Shown: piece by piece, positions 59,418 to 64,000 of the stretch
Numbering within the stretch: position 1 is the first letter of the stretch
Layout: the number at the start of each line of letters is the position of its first letter
Assembly: GCA_020650975.1 (NCBI GenBank)
Contig: JAIPMN010000266.1
Coordinates: 2,927-66,926 of the forward strand
From: Apostichopus californicus
Lineage: Eukaryota > Echinodermata > Holothuroidea > Aspidochirotida > Stichopodidae
Length of the DNA: 64,000 bases
Reading direction: 5' to 3'
Program-made: the position numbers and the translations under genes
Notes under the pieces: model-generated
Told to the model about the DNA's origin: nothing
Database searches by the model: none
The model's input: only the letters and a program-made list of their open reading frames with translations

Positions 59418-62061
59418 ATGTTAAGTAACTTTAAAAAGCTTTTAAAACTGAGCTTCTTCAGACTCTGAGCCTCTCTCGTGGTGGAAAAATTCTTTGCGAT
59501 GCACTTGCCATTTTGAAGAGCACATTGATTTTACACCCTCTTACCAACTTATCAACATATTTAGAATATGGCTTAGGAACATGTAGTGCTGTAGAAAGAA
59601 CCCATTGTTGAGGGTCATGGTTTGCGGTTTTTCTTACATTCACTAGCACATAACTTGATTGTTGGGCAGCTATGCAGGATTTTGAGGTTAGCTCAGAGGA
59701 ATTATGCTGGGTTGCATTTGCAATAATCACAGCTACTTCACAGGTCTTTTGGTTATGACCTTTGACCCCAACGGAATAGGATCAGAAGAGTTGCGACAAG
59801 TCAGGCCATGTTACAGTCGAGTCTTTACGAGTCACTTCGAGTAATTTGTCACGACTCACGAGTCACTGTGTTATGTCTATGGGTGAAGACTTAGCAAAGA
59901 CTTGACTTTTGAAATGTAGTGATTCAAGGTATGTCTCAGTGCAACACAGGTTAGTAGTCTTTGGTATCTATTGCGCTGCTTGTGAGCCCAATGGAATAAA
60001 GCCAATTGGTTTTGTCTTTATAGAATAACCCCCATCTTTGAGAGTTCAATGGGAAATTTGAATTTTTCTTCAAGATTCTGAAGTGTTCTTTTAAGTATGA
60101 TGTGAATATTTATGTGGTCTCTAGACTACATTTGAGGAGGATTCACATCCTCTTATAACTCCGGCTCTCGTTTGGGTTTCCTTTATATCTTAGTTGGTCT
60201 TTTATGGATTATTTTGACCTATTTTCATATCTTTTGAAAGGGAATAAGAGTAACCACTACTGCTTTCACACATCCAGTTGTAAGGAGACAATTTGTTTGA
60301 GGAATGGTAAAAGGGTGGGGGTGGGGGGGCTAGCCACTCATCTTCAACCATTCAAAGCCTCCAATATATTGCACCATTTTGCAAGTGGAGGGGGGAACCA
60401 GGGCAGACTCAAAATATTTCTTTCCCTTACACCTGTCCCACGTTACACCAGCCTAAACACTACGTTGAAGGGGATCCTATTTACATTATAACATAACAGA
60501 TGAATATTTAATTTAAGAAAGAGAAAAAGGGAGCTGTCTAGTCTGTTGAAGAAGCTAGAAAACTGAATTGTGCAAATAAAATATTAGAACTTCGCCCTGC
60601 ATGGATGGAAGTTATTCTTGTAACCTGTTTACTTTTTGCAGTTGGTATGGGTGTTTACAAGAAGTTGGAGCTTAATGCAAACTCATGTGGATTAGGAGAG
60701 CAATGGGATGTTTAGTTATAATATTCATTTTAGTTTCAAAACGTTCCACATATTTGACAAGGTAAAGACAAGTCTTGATATTCTTGAAGTGGGTCGCGAC
60801 AGTATTTACAGCAAAATAGACCGGCAGTAGTTTCAGTAGTGGAATGTGAGGTATATGTTGTTATAATGTAATAGTGGGCCTTTCTTTCTTTCTTTGGGAG
60901 CATATTCAGTTGGATTGATTTGTTTTATTTTTTTATGTGTTTGGATTTTTATGTTTTATTTTAATATATTATGAGCATGTTAATATTAACATGGTTGCAA
61001 TAACTGTATGTACAGGCCACCACATTGGTTTCTAAGACTTTCTAACACTTGCATTAATTGTTCTGTTTATAATATGCTTGTGTGCATTGAGAAAGAGAAG
61101 GGGGCAAATGGCTTTTTTTAGTTGAAAACACAGTTTGCACTGTGCATGTGGAAGTTTTCTTTATCATGTGTGGCAACTGCTGGAAAGTCAACGAGGCTGT
61201 GTTCGACTTGCTTAATATTCATGAGTGGGTGGGGCTTAAAGAGAAATTGTCAACCACCTCTTGTAAACACGATATCTCAACAAACACAAGTTGAATCTAT
61301 GTGATGCTTGGTAGGTACATGCCCCATCATGAGTAGATGTACCCTATTATTCTTGGTTCTCATCTCATGTATATCAATAAATGAGCGAGACTAAACGTTA
61401 AAGTTGGTTCATACTGGTATGGTCATGTTGGTACATAATATTAATAATGGCGTCTCCAACTTTATTTCGTTAATATTCATCAAATTACAAGAAACGGCTT
61501 TTAAACACAAGACAAGAACCAAATGTTCCCTTGTTTTCATTCTTGGCATATTAGGTTTGTCACACTACATTCATACAATCAACCGTGTTGCTTTTTGTGT
61601 GCTTATCATGAATATTAATCAGTGAACATAAAATTTCTTAATCAGATATCTCTGAAATAGTATGTCTAATTAGCTTTATACATACGTACTTGGATGATAC
61701 AACATAAATATAGATATATAGATACATGCTTATGAGATCATAAAATTTTGACCTCATTGCAATTCATGCATGCATCTGTCGTTTACTATGTAGACTGTTA
61801 ACATGATGACTAATTCCTGGTACTTTCCTTTTTATGTTGCCACATTATTCAAGAGATAATCCCTCTATATTTTTATGTGCACAAGTTCATAAAATATTAA
61901 CATGTGTGGCTTACCAGACTATGAATATGTTTGGGCATCGGAACCACCAAATGTTTTTGTTTTCTGGTTTCATTTCGTTTTCATTCAATTTACCAATTCT
62001 CTTTTTGTTGTTGTTTGTACTGTGGTTGTGTGTCACAGTTTTCTAATTGAGCTTTACTAAT

Positions 62062-62092
62062 ACCATTGTCTTTTCCCCCCCAGGTGAGTGAA
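62062..62092 (+). promoter_or_regulatory. Recursive-splicing (ratchet) site candidate
   Basis: A branch-like TACTAAT is followed by a pyrimidine run ending TTTTCCCCCCCAG, joined directly to GTGAGTG. The junction is at 62083/62084. This 3'/5' juxtaposition is the hallmark of a zero-length exon used in stepwise removal of long introns. Splicing exon 19 to this point would regenerate CTG|GTGAGTG, the same seven donor bases (GTGAGTG) that exon 19 already has. Confidence 0.5.
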
Positions 62093-62157
62093 ATCATCAA
62101 GTCATATTCAGTCTTATCAATATTTTTGCTAATGTAACTCTTTGTTATTTCAAACAG

Positions 62158-62178
62158 CTCATCTTACAAATCGTTTAG
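62158..62178 (+). CDS. Candidate small downstream exon after the ratchet-like site
   Basis: TTTCAAACAG is a possible acceptor with a branch-like CTAAT 24-28 bases upstream of the exon. Joined to exon 19 in phase 2 it would read C-SSYKSF and leave in phase 2 at TTTAG|GTGTTA (weak donor). A stronger donor 7 nt further (TTAG|GTAAGA, 62186) would place an in-frame TAG inside the exon. There is no homology support. Confidence 0.15.
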   Translation, partial: LILQIV

Positions 62179-62639
62179 GTGTTAGGTAAGAATGCTACCG
62201 TCATTATAATAATAATCATCATCATCATCATCGTAAAATTGTATGAAACCTTTCAGCACCATACCACCATAGGATTTACCTGCCATTATTATTATACCAC
62301 TGCCATTTTTTGCCTTGTATTCATCCAAAAGCTTTCTTGCTTCAAAGCATGAGAAAGCCTGAGACAGAAATTAAGATTTGAATTTTGTACCAACTGTTGG
62401 TTTAAAGAATAAAAAATATCCCCGTCTGTTTGGATATTTATTGTATGTTTTGATTGGCTGAGTGCATGTCGGCAGAAAAACACAAAGAAAGAGTGTTCTT
62501 ATTCGTTTCCCTCCTGTTCTAACATGAAATGCGATTTTATATAAATGCATCTGCTGAAAGATTCCCTTGAACAGGTAGCAGCATTGAACACCAACACCAC
62601 CCACGTTACGATCTACTTTAACCATGGCATGGTGTTACT

Positions 62640-64000
62640 TTGGTTTTACTTTCAATAGTATTTGTCATAGTGCTATCCGTGTACAGTTAAGATCATACAC
62701 AGTATGGTGCTGCTATGGTGTTAATAGAATTGTAATGGTGCTACTTGTACCGTGTAGTTTGTGTGTATCCACACAGTGGTACCAATTTGTGGTGTTTCTT
62801 GAGGTAGTAGTGACCATGGGCTACCAGTCTCCACCCTAAAGTGCCACTATGGTATTATGCTAGATAGGTAGTAGAACTAACAGTATGTAGTTAGACCATC
62901 CTCACTGTGGTGCCACCATAGTTTTATATTAGGTAGTGTATCCTTGAGCTATTACTATCTATTTGTGTTTATTCACACTAAAGTGCTACTGTGGGGTTAT
63001 CTTAGATAGGTAGTGTTCTAGAACTAACAGTATGTAGTTAGACCATCCTCACTGTGGTGCCATAATAGTTTTATATGTATCCTTGAGCTAACAGGATCTA
63101 TTTGTGTTTATTCACACTAAAGTGCTACTGTGGGGTTATTTTAGATAAGTAGTGTTCTAGAACTAACAGTATGTAGTTAGACCATCTTCAACTGTGGTGC
63201 CACCATAGTTTTATATTAGGTAGTGTATCCTTGAGCTATTAGTATATAGTTGTGTTTATTCACACTAAAGTGCCACTGTGGGGTTATCTTAGATAGGTAG
63301 TGTTCTGCAAATAACAGTATGTAGTAAGACCTTCCTCACACCATAGTTTTATATTAGGTAGTGTAACCTTGAGCTATTAGTATCTAGTTGTGTTTATTCA
63401 CACTAAAGTGCCACTGTGGGGTTATCTTAGATAGGTATTGTTCTAGAACTGCAGTATGTAGTTAGTTTATCGTTACTTTGGTGCCACTACTGTGCTAGTT
63501 TAGGTAGTTTAGTTGTGTCACTATGGTGTTACTTGAATAACAATGTTGTAGAACTAACATAGTCTGTCTGCACATTGCTGCCACTGTGGTGTTATCTTAG
63601 ATAGGTAGTGTTCTGGAATTAACAGTATGTAGTTAGTTTATCACTGCCACTACTGTGCTAGTTTAGGTAGTTATGTGCCTGAGAAATCAGTTTAGTTGTG
63701 GTTGTTCACATTAAAGTGTCACTATGGTGTTACTTGAATAATGATGTTGTAGAACTAACAGTACATAGTCTGTCTGTACATTGGTGCCACTGTGGTGTTA
63801 CTTTAGATAGTAGTGTTATAGTGTTGGCAGTCGAGCTATCCATGCTGTTAGATCAACATGGTGTTCTTTCTACTATTGGTATTGTTCTATCAGAATGTAG
63901 TGGAGCTCATGAAGGCTTTGGTGCCACCACTGTGTTACATGAGATAGTAGTAACTTAGTTAAGATTGAATCTATCCAAATTATGGTGCAGTTGTGGTGTT
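62640..64000 (+). repeat. Degenerate tandem array, ~140-148 bp unit, runs off the window
   Basis: GAACTAACAGTATGTAGTTA and GTGTTTATTCACACTAAAGTG recur at spacings near 148, 139, 148 and 138 bp (starts about 62873, 63021, 63160, 63308, 63446). TGTGGGGTTATCTTAGATAGG lies between. Copies after 63500 and before 62870 are more diverged. Spacing alternation suggests two unit lengths. Confidence 0.88.

Larger units (their letters stand above)
59087..62640. other. Downstream intron or 3' region of srGAP
   Basis: No certain exon lies here. It has GAGTCAC-type short repeats at 59820-59870, an AACACGATATCTC word (61267) like that of family 2, the ratchet-like site at 62083/62084 and a CATCAT microsatellite at 62213-62232. 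Confidence 0.65.

Overview
The window is eukaryotic genomic DNA from an animal. It is AT-rich, full of introns and dispersed repeats, and carries one recognisable gene. Interspersed tRNA-derived SINEs, a non-autonomous hAT element, MITE-like inverted-repeat elements and many private minisatellites suggest a marine invertebrate. The degree of similarity to vertebrate srGAPs and the repeat style make an invertebrate deuterostome, perhaps an echinoderm, my best guess, but this is inference.

The gene lies on the + strand and fills most of the window. It encodes a SLIT-ROBO Rho GTPase-activating protein (srGAP): an extended F-BAR domain, then a RhoGAP domain, then an SH3 domain. I could place 19 coding exons (8523-59086, about 768 codons). 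They have canonical splice sites and matching phases throughout, including a 22-nt microexon. The usual exon coding for the first ~20 residues was not found and probably lies upstream of the window. The 3' end is ambiguous: exon 19 either reads into a TGA immediately after its donor site or splices further downstream.

Layout: 1-8522 is upstream or first-intron DNA with repeats. 8523-44777 holds nine F-BAR exons separated by introns of up to 11.4 kb. 47106-47476 holds the linker exons and the start of RhoGAP. 48846-56392 holds the rest of RhoGAP. 56924-59086 holds the acidic linker, SH3 and tail exons. 59087-64000 has no certain exon and ends in a large degenerate tandem repeat.

Points of interest: (1) the SH3 domain lacks most canonical PxxP-binding aromatic and proline residues; (2) a textbook recursive-splicing (ratchet) site occurs at 62083/62084 and a related signal sits at the start of exon 7; (3) the acceptor of the first F-BAR exon is tandemly duplicated, and use of the upstream copy gives a premature stop; (4) a complete non-autonomous hAT element (20680-22005) has an 8-bp target duplication; (5) a composite insertion at 27589-28247 is flanked by a 16-bp exact duplication; (6) two copies of a hairpin motif resemble a hammerhead-ribozyme core; (7) several unrelated minisatellites lie in introns, with 37, 42, 54, 63, 102 and ~140 bp units. 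I saw no convincing wholly novel multi-gene system.
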